Below are positions 22,000 through 33,900 of a DNA stretch of 64,000 nucleotides, one piece after another (position 1 is the stretch's first letter; each line of letters starts with the position of its first letter). The position numbers and the translations under genes were made by a program. This DNA comes from Angiostrongylus vasorum (Eukaryota > Nematoda > Chromadorea > Rhabditida > Metastrongylidae), in NCBI GenBank assembly GCA_018806985.1, contig JADANN010000256.1:2951501-3015500 (forward strand). Direction: 5' to 3'. The notes beneath the pieces are model-generated. The model was not told where the DNA came from. It ran no database searches and worked only from the letters and a program-made list of their open reading frames with translations.

Positions 22000-22290
22000 T
22001 ATAACCATTATGATGATAATGATTTGCAAAACTCCGGACCGTACGTGTCTGCGGTGGGGATCGAACACGCTATTGCCATTACCAGGGTTTACGTGCTCAC
22101 CATCGCACCATGCGGGTCCTTCGTTTCTCCTTTGTCTCAGCCGTTTCACGTTAGCACCCAGGGTAATAGCGGGTTCGACCTCGCCCACAGACACTTGCCG
22201 TCCCAACTTTTGCAAATATCTTAGCATCGTTGTGGTTGTATTTCATGTCACACCCTGCCATGGAAAAACAATAGACAGTAAATAAAAAGT
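22000..22290. mobile_element. SINE-2-derived fold-back fragment
   Basis: A minus-oriented head (TGTCTGCGGTGGGGATCGAA, CACCATGCGGGTCC) runs into an inverted terminal part (TTTGCAAATATCTTAGCATC, TGGTTGTATTTCATGTC). Directly abuts the element A pair. Confidence 0.5.
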
Positions 22291-23530
22291 GATTACATTA
22301 CCTAATGAGGGTTTACTTGCCCATCTTTGAGGTTTGGCGTAGCTGCAAGGCAGCCACAAGCCACATGTGCTACAGACATCCGTGAAACTCAATCGACTAT
22401 AAACAGACAGTTTTAGCATGTAAATCAAAAGATTGGGTAATTTAGAGCAAGTGTATAGTAGTGGTTAAAGATCCTATACAACATATGAGTGGTCGTTAGT
22501 TCGATCGCGCGCTCCGTGCGATCCAAGCCCACGTAATCCTCCGGAGTCCACAAATTGATGCCAGGCTTCTCTGGGACTATAAAGAACGATGACCTGATGC
22601 ATGGGCATGCCGCCAAAAGTTATTTTTGTCTCCATGATTTTACGAATGGAGTTGAATTCACGGTCTATCGTATTGATCAGGGATTGATCAGCGCCGAACT
22701 CAATCCTTTTTTTAAAGGTGATCTTATTCCATCCTTACTATGTAACCATGTTCTTTATAGTGCATGCTTTCTATCTAGACTTCCATTGTTGGGAAAAGGT
22801 CTTGTAAAAATACTTTTTACAGAGGATTGACTGCAATACCAGCATTAAATATCAAGAGTCAGTTTAAACGTGAAATCAATTTATACATTTTTTAATGTGT
22901 AGTAAAGTTTGTTATGATTCCAGTAGCAGTAATAAATAATCATATAGTAGTACTACACCCGACGTTTGACTACACTTAACTGTTAAAGCGCATTGAACGT
23001 TGCTTCGGACGAGATAGGATGAGAAGGGAAATCACAAATCAAGAAAATTGAAGCCAGTTAAGCTCTTAGCTATGGAGGCAACGGAAAACAGAGAATTATG
23101 AAATTGGTCGGCAAAACAAGCGTGGAGATATAAACTATTTACCGATGGGATTTGCAAAGAAAAAATTCGATAACGAAATTTATTTAGCAAGAGATCTCGT
23201 TAGGCGGTAATGTAAACAAGCAATGATGTCGGTGGATCCAGAAGAATGTTCAGATGTGTACAATTCAAAGGATAGAGCTATGGAAAGTACGAAAATATCC
23301 AGAAGAAATTAAATATACATGACCTCCGCACAATATGAAGTCTTCTACATTGCCGACGGCGGTTTACGAATGCTCTTCTGGAAGTTTACAAGTAAAGGCA
23401 CGGTCTAGAATCTGTTTACTCATTGCGGCAGCCAGTCAAGCTGAGATTTTGTGGTGTTCAGAACCGATTCGACTGCGTTGTGATTTGAAGCTTGTATGTG
23501 AATGGAATTCAGAGTCCAGTCTTGACCGAT
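22291..23530. other. No gene recognised; 3' flank of the 7TM receptor
   Basis: 22430-22700 has a tRNA/SINE-like piece (GTTAGTTCGATCGCGC, then TCTCTGGGACTATA) that is too diverged to assign. Nothing convincing is seen in 22830-23330. Confidence 0.4.
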
Positions 23531-26500
23531 TCAGCAGTCGTCGTTTTCTGTAGGCAAGTTCTCCTGACTACGTAAGAAATTCCGGATCTCATGCCGGAGT
23601 TTTGTGTTGCACTTGGCGTAGATTAGAATCCGAATTGCCGACGACACCATATAACAAATGCTGACCGTATCAGAAAGTGCTGAATGAAAAGATTTTATCT
23701 TCGGAGCATAACAGAAACACTGAGCATGTTTGTACACTGCAGAGATAGGGACGAATTCGTTAGAAGGAACTCGTAAAATCAGTGGATTTGAGGCAGTTAA
23801 GACTAAGGTTCAGAGTGCACTGAAATTTTCAGTGTTAGCTCTTTGTGTTCAAAACAAAAGAAAGTCGAATCCTCAAAGAAGAGAAGCATTTAAACCCTTG
23901 CGACAGGAAAAGTTTCCGAGTGTTCGAATAATCGAAAAATCGAGTGTTGCTACTCGATATAAGGGAAATCTTAAACCCTACCTGGATTCGCCGTTTCTGA
24001 ATGGGTTAGTGGTTTTTTTTCTGTCCGATCTCAAGTAGCATAGTGCTTGAACAAATCATTTCGATCATTCCGTTTTTGTCCTTGCATGTTTGTTCCATTA
24101 TATTTATGTGTATTCAAGGGTTAATTCAATATTTTTCTATGTTATAAAGGTGACGTTTGGATTATGTGTTCAATTCTTCATCCAAGGTCTTCATAAAGAA
24201 AAAAACATAGTGGTTTATGGGACTGAACGATTTCGACATGTTAAGCAAACGGATTGTCACCTACCGTAGGAATCAAGTCAAGTTAAAGGACTGATCTTCC
24301 ATTTTCAGATTACTGAAGGATTACTGAATAAACCTAGAGTTTGCTAGAAAACCTTTTTTTTCCTTTCAGAGAAATTGCTTATGATTCCTTCGTAAACTCG
24401 GACCATAAGCAAAAGGTATGAGAAGAGCACTAAGACAGAACAGTGGTGATCTGTCATATCACTAGAATTACCTCTGAGATGCATATGATATAAAAATAAC
24501 GTACCGATATAAAAGTTACTAGATTGATTTGGATCGTCCGAATCATAGAGAAGTGAAAACACACTGTCCGTTCTTTCTAAGAACGTCAAGAATAGGTGCA
24601 CTCCGTTACAGACCAGATACGACATCACAATTGCAAACATAGTGTAGATAGCATTCCGTAACTGAGATCGGTTGTCACGTGTTGATCTGTGGTAAGCCAG
24701 ATTGAGGAATGAACGAAAAACACTGATGACTGTTGAAATTTAATTATTCTTCTAAGTGAAGCTAAACTTCTATATAAAACTTCTGCCACTCTTACAGTAC
24801 TGCTTGAATACTTGGATTGGTAGTCTTCATGAATCGTCATAAACCATGAGTATCCTACCTCATTTTCCTTCTAACTAGTGATTTGCACATTTAAATATTG
24901 TTTATACCACCATCACGAGCATGGTGATAATCCGATTTCGCTCCGGGCCAACCAAACCTCTCATCCTTCCGGGGTCGGGAAATTGGTACCGGACTTCTCT
25001 GAGAAAAAAATCACTCTCTGCAATCGAATTGGGAACGCACCAACCAGGCTATCTCCATGAATCTCATGACTCCAAGGGGAATCCACTCGACCAGCATTTT
25101 ACGGCATTCAAGATGAAATGAAAATCCTCAACCAGCAGCCGAAAGAACACGCGAAATATTCGAAGACCTTTATGGATGCTGAATAGATGAAAACGACAGG
25201 TATAAAGAAATTGCCGTGATCCGCACATCACGTGTGACGAAGGGTCATGTAAACAAAAAAATAATGAAACAATTGTCACAATGGAACGGCCCATAGGAAA
25301 TGTCGGCTGATAACTGGTGATAATTCTCCGATATCACACTGTACAAATTTCAGCAATTGCATTCGATCCGCTTCCTCGCAATAAACGCCCATGAAGGTCT
25401 TAAAACCTTTTTGCATGTTGCTTCGACCGCTGGTTGAGGATTTCTTCATCTTCTGCAGGAATTTCGCTGAATACTCGTCAATTCAATTTACCCTGGTATC
25501 CTAAGTTAGCCGTATTAGGACGTTCCCACATGTATTAGAAGGAGTTAAGCTACCTCAGATATATCCGGTAGCATTTTTTCCGACTCTGTATGAATGAATG
25601 GATTGGTGGGTCCTGAGCGGGCCGAACCAGTGCCCGAGTAGGTTGGGCCACTCGTGTAATGAACGGGACCGTTACGACGTTACGACTGCGTTACTCGCTC
25701 CCGTAACATGATTGATAATTTGTCTGTGTTTTTGTAACCTTTTTATAAGTGTTTCTCGCATCAATTCGCCTGCCATCTCGAGAAGAACGTAGTTTTCTGT
25801 GAAAGTTCCTTGTGCGTCTAATAGATTTTTGTTGACAGTGACACCAGACAGGCGCGGTTTCAGGGCAGCGTACTTCTAAATGTAATTTAATAGAGTGAAA
25901 GATCATGGTAATCAATTATTTGCGAAATTCATGGTCCACAGATTTCATATTCATCTTAAACTCTAAATATTCGAAACAAGTATATCACCAATCGTCCTTA
26001 AGAAGTAGGCCAGACAACCCCGTTTTTTTTTCGTTGAAAGATGGCTGGAAACTGTTCAATGCTACGATCCTCGGATTCTAATGGTCAATTATGGGGCTGT
26101 GAATTAGCCTATCTAGAGTAATCAGAAGATAGCAAGCGCACTTTTTTGATGTATCTTAAACAAACAGATAATAAGTAAATAATGTTAGACATGATCGCCG
26201 AATGAAATCATGGATTGGTACTTCGCCCCTTCAATGAGGATTCATCGAAATCAGAAACTTTATTACTTAAATATTGCCATACCTATCGAGAGAAACATTT
26301 AGCAACATTGTAGTTGGTACGTAAAATTGCTTGAAAAGTCCTATAACTATCTAATAGTGAGCGTTAATTGATGGAATGACTTAAAGGCTAATAGATAGTC
26401 ATAAGTTCTGCTTAAAACATAAAAACTCTTTTCCAGAAACTTCAAGGCTGCAAAGACACAGTATAGCTATTGTGCTGCTTGATACGCGGTTACGGAAACC

Positions 26501-29500
26501 GCATCAAATTACGGTATCACCAGAAACGTTTTCGTAGATCTTCCGCTTCTTCACCATTGGCATGTTTGCTATTTATAGTAACGATAACGTTTGAAGTTTT
26601 ATTGATACAGTTATTAAATCAACTTACATGTTTCTTTTTTTTGAACCACCAAACGATGTACTATAATCAGATTCAGAATGAGTAATACAAAAAAATGGTA
26701 AGCACGTTTGTATCGCTGTTATCACATGAAGATCGAAGACGTAGTAGGCTGAAAATTACCAGAATTTTGAGGGGATGTAGAGAAGAAAGTAGATGTAAAT
26801 GCTTTCTTCAAAGGGATTTGTTCTTGAATATTTTACACTGACAGAGTTTAAAAAAAAATAAAGCTCTTGGAGTTGATCAATCTCTGAAGGATGCGCCGTG
26901 CATTCGTCTATTCGACTTCATTAAGCATCACTGCAAGTGATTGAATGCATGTATGGCCTATGTAATAGCTCGTGGAGGCCCAGTAGCAATTTGCCGTTAC
27001 CGAAAAAATGGAGGGCTCAGTGAGCGTGGGCTTTGAAGATCGATCCCATGTCTGTCGCATGGCACCTTTGACCACTACGCTAAACGCTCCATGCATACTC
27101 AGAGTCCAGTTATAGTAAAATACAAATCATGGCAAAAGGTTACTCACCGTGACTGCGCGATGCCCATTCGGCCGGTGAAACTGATTCGCTACGAAAGTAG
27201 TCATTGCAGTTCGGAAACTGCTTCACCTGAAAAGGTACATTCTAGTGATTCCTAATTTTCCTCTCTCTTTATTACCAGATTTTCCTCGTTGACACATAGT
27301 GTGACAAAACGGAAACCACTGAGGACTAGTGAGATGTGGAATTCGTGTGTTGTGAACTACAATGACGAGTTGCCCCTTCGTGGACGTAATCCAGTCGATA
27401 GGCGGCAAATCCCGCTCCGATCCACAAAGTTTGGCAACAAATGCCTATGATAGCCACTGAGGAAAGCCAGTGAACGGCTGCCTCTAAGGAATGAATATCT
27501 TTCTCGCCTACCAAATTACCAGTCATCTGGGACTCTTAGTGAAAACAGGCCAATTAAGTTTTCAATTAACTGCGAATTTAGAGATTTCGGAGTGGTGGTT
27601 TTCTCAACTGATAAGGTTACTACTACGTACGACTACTACATACCGGTATAAAGTCTGTTAGAGAGTTCCTGGGCACCACAAGCCCTTATTACTCGTTTTC
27701 CAGGTTTCCTTGGTTAATTTCTAGAATAGTTTTTAACGATTAGTTATTTGAGGAGTTTATTCAGTGTGGCATTAATATGGCTCACACACGTGCCAAACGG
27801 ACACTAATACAGGGAAAAAGTTTCTTTTTATTGTGGATAGACGAAGTAAGGTACAGTGACGATGAGCATCAGCATAACTGATATTTCTTCATAATAACTA
27901 GTAATAATAATAAGGATAATGCATGGTAATAATTAGAATTTGTAACTACCGTTTAAAAAATGAGTCTTAAGCAACACTTCAGAAATAAATCGAGATGCAG
28001 AGGTATAAATTGTTTGAAACTCTTAGTGACTAACAATTTTAATCGTTGGCAGTAAATAAGAACTGTGATAACCCATTGCATATCAGGTGTCCTTCCACTG
28101 ATCGTTGAGTAATATCAGAACTCACCAGTGAAGCCTCTATTCGCACCCCTTCATGCAGGAGTTGTCTTGTGAGTGGTGCTTATTCGACAAGTATATGTCA
28201 TATTTTCTTTCTAGGACCTTCTTCGTGAAGTTTGATCATCTGGTCGGTGGTCTTTCCGTTGTACGTTCTACGTCCCATGGGATCCAATGTATGTTGTCAA
28301 TCGGATGCCTTTATGACACATTTTCTCGTGCCTACATGATTTCATAGTGGCCTATGAAGCAGCGTGCCTGATCATCGAGCGTCGACAAATTTGGAACTAC
28401 TACGTCACCTTTTGATGGCGCGTTCGATAACGATGGATGATCTTTCATCTTGTCGCCGTAGCGTCCAGATTTTCAAGCAGTACATTGAAATCAAGAGGAA
28501 ACTGAGTAGAAAAGCCCACAGTTCTGTTTCCTTTCTCCAATTCAAGAGCTCCAACTAAGTGTTTTATGGTATTAACTACCTAACACAATGGAGAGAAAAA
28601 AACTGAGATAATTGAGATAACCATTCTCTTGATCGTGGATGGAACATCGAGAATAAATAGCTTGGTCGTGAGTATTGTTCTCTCGAGATCCAGCAGATGA
28701 CCGACCGTTTACAAGAGAGAAAAGCTGCAGAAATCGGCCAGCTGTTTTAGCTTTCGTTAGGGGATTGTATCACCAATGATGTGAAGGTGTTGTAGATACT
28801 GATCGATCGCTGTAACCCTCATGTCAATCCATTACAGTTTTCGCACGATGTTCTTGCGAATGACGAGGAAAGGCTTTGATGAAAGGACGTCGCCTCATCG
28901 AATCCTGTTCTTTGTGTTGATGATCATATTGTTCTAGAACAGAGGGGATTCTGGCTGTCGAGTTGCTATAAAGAATCAATGAAGTAGTGCGTTGATTATT
29001 TGAGGCCTCTATAGCCACTTTCTTCCAAAAAAGCATAGCGGACCCACTTTTGAAAATCCGGATGAAGTCAGCACAATGATGCTCAGATATTTGCAAAATT
29101 CGGGCCTACAGGTGTCTGCGGTGGGGTCGAACACGCTATTATCCTTTCCAGCCGCTACCGCTTTCACCACCAAACCATGCGAGTCCTTCCTTTCGCATTT
29201 CTCCCATCTAGTTTTCTATCTACCAGTGCCATCAGCAGTCACCCGTCAACAGGACTGATATGGAGGGAGGCTGTAGTTGAAATCATGGTTGTATTTCACA
29301 TAATACCCTGCCGTGAAAAATTGTGTAGCCAGCAAATAAAAAGTTAACAGAGTCAACATATTTTTTGCAACTTAGCATAGGTCTTTTCCACTAAATCTGG
29401 TAAGTTTTCCAGGTAAGCCTTCTCTTGAGAAGGATGTGATATATTTGTAGACAGTTATTAGTGTAAATCTTACTACTTTACCTCTGTTGCGAGCAGAACC

Positions 29501-30719
29501 GGAAGTCTAATAATTATGCTCAGACCAACCAAGATGGAAACGGTGATACAGCGACCTTTGTCGTTGAACACTGGAGCGAACACGAGTCTGAAAAGCAGGA
29601 GATTCTAGAGTTCGGAGAATCTCTGATTTTTTGAAATTAAATCCAGCTTTAAGGGAAACGAACCGCGTTTTTTCCTTTGTGGTCCAGACATATCTTTCCA
29701 GCGTGATAAGAATAAGTAGGAACGGAATAGCGAATTGAACTGTTTTCGCAATGAAAAAATATAGGGACAATATAGCGATGGTAGAGAAGAATAATGTCTA
29801 TAAAAAGAAAAAACAATTGGGACAAGAGATAAATGGACATGAACCTATTAATAATTGGTTCATAGCAGTAAAACAGTTGAAATATAGCGCTTTCAATCAG
29901 TTTCTGCGGTCTGAGCCATTAAGTATTGAGATAAATGCACGTCGTTCTAATGAACTACAGTAGAAAAAAGATAGAATTCTTTATTATGAGTGTAAAAGAA
30001 AAAAAAGAAGTGGTTGTTTCAAAATCTACTTTTCTTCAACTTCTGTATGACTAATCAATATCTATTCTTTCTTGGATAAAGCTTACACAAGGCTGATAAC
30101 ATCCTTTATTTTTCGGCTAGCGTTTCGACGGTAATTCGAGTGGATGGTCCATTCTTGTTCGTGATCTCGAGGTGGCGTCTTTGTCTTCTCGAAGAGATGA
30201 GACAGATGCTCTATTGAAGAAGATCTAACTCGATAGAAAGTGAAGACGCCACCTCGAGAACACGAACAGCTATGGATACTTTTTCCTCCATTTTTTTATC
30301 CTGTATATATAGGGAAATGCTCTGCTTTAAAACGTATTTTTGTCGAATTTTACCCAGGATTTCTCTTTATAAGCACTAATTCTACCTTGTTTCTAAGGTA
30401 TACGAATCCGGCATCAACACCAAATAACAACAGATACGTCAAGCATATCAGCATATCCATAGAGGAAAGACATGCCAGATATACTGATGATGGTAACGTT
30501 CTCCAGAAGACTGCCATCAACAACTGAATTCAGGGAAAATTCACCAATTTTATGAATAAGAACCAGAAGCTGCATCGAAAAAATCTTCTTACTAATCCAT
30601 ACCGTATTTGCTAGAATACCGAAAATCGAAACCATAGAGAATGCTGTAATGATAACGAATCGTTGAAGTGTATATCCTTCAAAGAAACCACATTCTTCTA
30701 GTTCCTGGCTAAAATTCAT
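23531..30719 (-). CDS. Rhodopsin-class 7TM receptor, probable neuropeptide receptor (middle exons unresolved)
   Basis: Confident minus-strand exons in transcript order are 30719-30603 (ATG, N-terminus and TM1: FVIITAFSMVSIFGILAN), 30523-30386 (TM2: VYLACLSSMDMLICLTYLLL), 29797-29664 (TM3: AKTVQFAIPFLLILITLERY, with ERY in place of DRY), 29587-29482 (ITVSILVGLSIIIRLPVLLA, TM4), 24661-24505 (TM6: MFAIVMSYLVCNGVHLFLTF, then the YDSDDPNQSSNFY loop) and 23679-23531 (TM7: SDTVSICYMVSSAIRILIYA, tail and stop). Phases agree across adjacent exons. The SSAIRILIY form of TM7, in place of NPxxY, and the LRHEIRNFL tail resemble nematode FMRFamide/myosuppressin-type receptors, but I cannot name a subfamily. 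EC2, TM5 and ICL3 should lie between 29482 and 24661, a 4.8-kb stretch with SINEs; only one candidate exon was found there. The gene may be intact with unseen exons or broken. Confidence 0.8.
24905..25490. mobile_element. SINE-3 copy (plus) with an inverted 3' fragment
   Basis: 24905-25275 is plus-oriented (CATCACGAGCATGGTGATAA, GGGGTCGGGAAATTGGTACC, GACGAAGGGTCATGTAAA). 25355-25490 is a reversed 3' part (TTGCATTCGATCCGCTTCCT). It sits in the long receptor intron. Confidence 0.55.
25739..25875 (-). CDS. Candidate EC2/TM5 exon of the 7TM receptor
   Basis: A minus-strand open segment bounded by TTACATTTAG and a GTTACA donor reads with coding-like composition (for example GTFTENYVLLEMAGELM). 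Its phase-0 entry fits the end of the TM4 exon at 29482. YVLLEMAGEL resembles the start of TM5 in related receptors, but the hydrophobic continuation is missing, and its phase-2 end does not join directly to the TM6 exon at 24661. A further exon or a break is implied. Confidence 0.35.
26853..27093 (-). mobile_element. SINE-1 copy, diverged
   Basis: Reverse copy starting AAAGCTCTTGGAGTTGATCA, with GAAGATCGATCCCATG near 27036-27051 and the complement of the A-box region at about 27074-27090. Inside the receptor gene. Confidence 0.6.
27100..29050. other. Receptor-gene intron region, no confident exon
   Basis: A degraded element A-like stretch may lie at about 27340-27480 (CGCTCCGATCCACAAAG). 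On the minus strand near 29068-28830 a frame begins CADFIRIFKS and later runs into frame-disrupted NNMIINTK-like sequence, which hints at a broken EC2/TM5 exon but is not convincing. Confidence 0.3.
29072..29355 (-). mobile_element. SINE-2 copy in the receptor gene
   Basis: On the plus strand: GATATTTGCAAAATTCGGGC, GGTGTCTGCGGTGGGGTCG, CACCACCAAACCATGCGAG, then the inverted terminus TTTCACATAATACCCTGCC. Confidence 0.65.
30155..30275. repeat. Short inverted repeat (fold-back)
   Basis: GTTCGTGATCTCGAGGTGGC followed by GTC at the left is matched by the inverted arm GACGCCACCTCGAGAACACG at the right, with about 65 bp between. Just left of it is TTTCGACGGTAATTCGA. It lies in the intron between receptor exons 30523-30386 and 29797-29664. 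Confidence 0.7.
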
Positions 30720-30942
30720 TGCGTTGACCTGTAATAACTTTAATACATAAAGAAATTGTTTGCGCAGTTAGAAAGCAGAAAACTCGTAAGCGATGATGTA
30801 CAGAAACGAGAAAAAACGATGAAGATAGGCGAAAAAAGCTGTATGACCTCATCTAAATCGACTAACAAATTTGTTTCAATCAGCTAATCAACTTTCTACG
30901 AGAAAAGAGGCTTCCGGTCACCATTTAAGCCTTATAGGGGGG

Positions 30943-31315
30943 CGAGTAGTGCAGTGGTAACGACCCCATTCGTTAGATGTACGGCTCAACATACGCAGGC
31001 GTTAGGTTGACCTCAATCTGCCACCACTAATGCTCTTATCGTTCCGGGACCGAGAGGTTGGCAGTAGGCTTGTCTGGAATAAGCTCACTCTCTCTAATTC
31101 ACGTGGAACACCCTACCACGTATCTGAAATCAAGGGAGAGTGAGTAGACCAGCAGTCACGACGAAAACGGAAGTCTTCAAGCAGCAACCTGAGTCACACG
31201 CTAAGCAAAGAGGAAAATTCGAAGACCTTCGTGGGGAGTGCATGTGAAGGAAGCGATACGGATGCAAGTGTTGGCATCCGCAGTGCGATGCATGCGATGT
31301 CGGTTCATGTGATGA
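30943..31315 (+). mobile_element. SINE-3 copy
   Basis: Head GCGAGTAGTGCAGTGGTAAC (TAGTGCAGTGG fits a tRNA A box), then GGGACCGAGAGGTTGGCAGT, GGAATAAGCTCACTCTCTC, CTTCAAGCAGCAACC and a GATACGGATGCAAGTGTTGG tail. Confidence 0.6.
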
Positions 31316-31569
31316 CAAAAAGAAAATTTAGGGGCAGGTTGTTTCCGGAAAATGTGAGAAGAAAAAAACGCAGTAATCGCGCAAAGGGTTCAAGTCGTTC
31401 CAGTTCAATTTCGAAAAAAAGAAAGACTTTGGACTCAAAAAGGTGTCAACAATGAATGAGAATTCGTGAACAAATTATTGAATGTCAATGTTTCTGAGAC
31501 TAAAAAAATCAGATACCACTAGCTATTGCTGATTGCAGTAACCTAACATCATCGAGAAGATGAAAAGGT

Positions 31570-31905
31570 TAAATCACAATCTTAACCTTTTTTATCTGCA
31601 ACCTATTCTTCTTAATGGCAGGGTATGTTGCGAAATATGACTTCTACAATGATGAGATATTTGCAAAACTCCGGACCGCAGGTGTCTGCGGTGGCAACGC
31701 GCTATTGTCCTTTCCAAGGAGTAACGTGTTCACGCCACCACACCATGCGCCCTTTCGTTTCCGCCTGTCTCTCAGCTAGTTGTATCGATCTTTTGCCATC
31801 AGCAATCACCCGTCAGCAGGGATTGATCTGGGGAACCCAAATCGGCATTGAACCCAGTTAAGCTGAGGCTATAGTTATAATCACAATCTTGACCGTTTTA
31901 TTTGC
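31570..31905 (-). mobile_element. SINE-2 copy
   Basis: On the plus strand: AACTCCGGACCGCAGGTGTC, CACGCCACCACACCATGCGC and GAACCCAGTTAAGCTGAGGC. Immediately followed by a fold-back derivative. Confidence 0.65.
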
Positions 31906-32175
31906 TGCCTATTCTTTCTAACGGCAAGGTATGTTGCGAAATATAACTTCTATAATGCTGAGATATTTGCAAAACTCCGGACCGCAAGTGTCTGCGGTGG
32001 GGGACGATCACAATCTTTCCAAAATCAAAGAAACTAGCTGAGAGACAGGCGAAACAGAAGGACCCGCATGGTGTGGTGGTGAACGCGTAACTCCCTGGAA
32101 AAGGACAATAGTGCGTTCGTTCCCCACCGCTGACACCTGCGGTCGGAGTTTGCAAATATCTCAGCATTATAGAAA
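31906..32175. mobile_element. Fold-back SINE-2 derivative, copy 1
   Basis: Both ends are inverted copies of one another (TTGCAAAACTCCGGACCGCA at the left; TGCGGTC-GGAGTTTGCAA at the right). The core has CGATCACAATCTTTCC and TAGCTGAGAGACAGGCGAAA. The same structure and core recur at 53100-53420, so this is a replicating unit and not a chance inversion. Confidence 0.65.
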
Positions 32176-32185
32176 GTTATAAAGG

Positions 32186-32465
32186 TTAAAGTTCTTGTCG
32201 CTGGATAATCCTAGAGGACGCACCAATGCATTTCACTCCATCCATAGCACTGTAGAGATGATTGAATGCACATATGGTCTAAGCAACGACTTGTGGTAGC
32301 ACCAAATGCATTAAACCGGTGTTTTTACCCTTCCAGACCAGTTCCGTATCAATTTCCAGACGTCTGAGAGATGGAAGGCTTGGTGAGCATGGGCGCAAGA
32401 TCCAACAAGCGATTAATTCAGTGTGTATTGCGGGAAACCTATTACTACTGCAGTATGCGCAACCT
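32186..32465 (-). mobile_element. SINE-1-like copy, strongly diverged
   Basis: Colinear with reversed SINE-1 (ATGATTGAATGCACATATGG, CTTCCAGACCAGTTCCGTAT, GAGAGATGGAAGGCTTGGTG) but with many substitutions. Confidence 0.5.
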
Positions 32466-33195
32466 AACGCTGATGGACCGACAGTTATCAATGGCCCCGA
32501 GGTCCTCTGCATCATTACTATGCTCAGGGTTCACGGGTCAGAGCTCTCCTCAAAAACAGAAAGGGAACTTAAGAAGATGGACATTGTCATCGAAGCAGCA
32601 TGACCAAGCTTACTCTGACTTCATCTAAGCCAGTGTTATTGGAGGAAATAAAAAAGTGACAGAACATCGGGAAGTGAATCATCGGACTATGAAATATGAA
32701 AAAGAAGCGAGTATTGTTTACCATATATTATTTAATTCATTAGTTTTATTCGTATTCATGAAATGACACAGGTGTTTTTGAAAATGCCGCACTAATGTTT
32801 TTTAGTCCGACATCACCTACTCCGTAGATTTTCACCTGTTAGGTTTCACAATGAAAAAACTGATTAAACGGAAGGATTAGAAATATAACTTAATTTCCTT
32901 TAGTCTACCGTCCACCACTTCCGCTTTCACCTCAACAACAATTTCCACATCACTGAAAACTAAGGAACCACTGCTGGAAGAAAAATTTCCTTTAAGGAAT
33001 TTTTGCTTCAAAACTTCAGAATTTTGATCTATTAAAGTAAATAAACTTGCACTTGTCGGGGAAAGTGTATAGCTCTTAATGGTTGCTATATTTACTATGA
33101 ATAAAAATGTGTTCTAGTCTGGTTGTAGTATTCAAGGCCGAGGTTTATAAAATCTGGTAAAAGAATTATCAATATTAAAGACGACGAGATGGAGA

Positions 33196-33560
33196 ACAGA
33201 GTGGTAGTGATGTCGGTCATCACGAGCATGGTGTTAGTTCGATTCTGACCCGGGACCACCAAACCTTTCATCCCTACGGGGTCGGGAAGTGGTCCTGGAC
33301 TTGTCCGCAGAAAAAATCACTCTCCCCCAATCGAATTGGAAACGCACCAGCCCAGCTATCTCAGGGACTCTCCAGGGGAATCGACTCGACGAGCATTCTA
33401 CGAGATTCAGGATGAAATGAACATCGTCAAGCAGTACCCGGAAGCCACATGTAAAAAGTTGGAAGATCTTCATGAATAATGGATGCGAGGAAACCGATCG
33501 AGATGTAAGAAGTGCTGGGATCCGCATGGTGAACATGAAGACGGGTCATTTAAAAAGATA
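33196..33560 (+). mobile_element. SINE-3 copy, well preserved
   Basis: From GGTAGTGATGTCGGTCATCA through GGGGTCGGGAAGTGG, CCAGGGGAATCGACTCGACG and GATGCGAGGAAACCGATCGA to GAAGACGGGTCATTTAAA, with an AAAAATAAAA tail. Confidence 0.65.
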
Positions 33561-33900
33561 AAAAAATAAAAAAAAGATAAGAGTCTAGCTAGGCAATCTA
33601 ATGCATAGCGAATTTGATGAACGCGAAAGTAATTCAAAAAATAAATGAATTGTTAATAGATTATGCACGTAAGAATTCATAATCGATTCATGAAATGTGA
33701 TTTTACGTGAACACCGTTCGCTGTTTACCATTGTGAATCTGTCATTAATTTTCGATTAGTCCAACATATTCGATAGAATTTTCTTAACCTAAGGGAAATA
33801 AGCCAAAAAACGACGAGGAAATAAGTTCACAAGAAATCAGCTACTTCTTGTATCCTAGAAAAACTGAACAGCCACCCGACCTCAAACGATGACGCGCGTT

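Noticed and set aside
23335..24038. Plus-strand open frames near the receptor 3' end
   Set aside because: One is antisense to the TM7 exon. The other lacks motifs and splice signals.
30105..30150. Another hammerhead (sequence with GTCGAAACGCTAGC on the minus strand)
   Set aside because: GAAAC is present but there is no CTGANGA box and no helix II in the right place.
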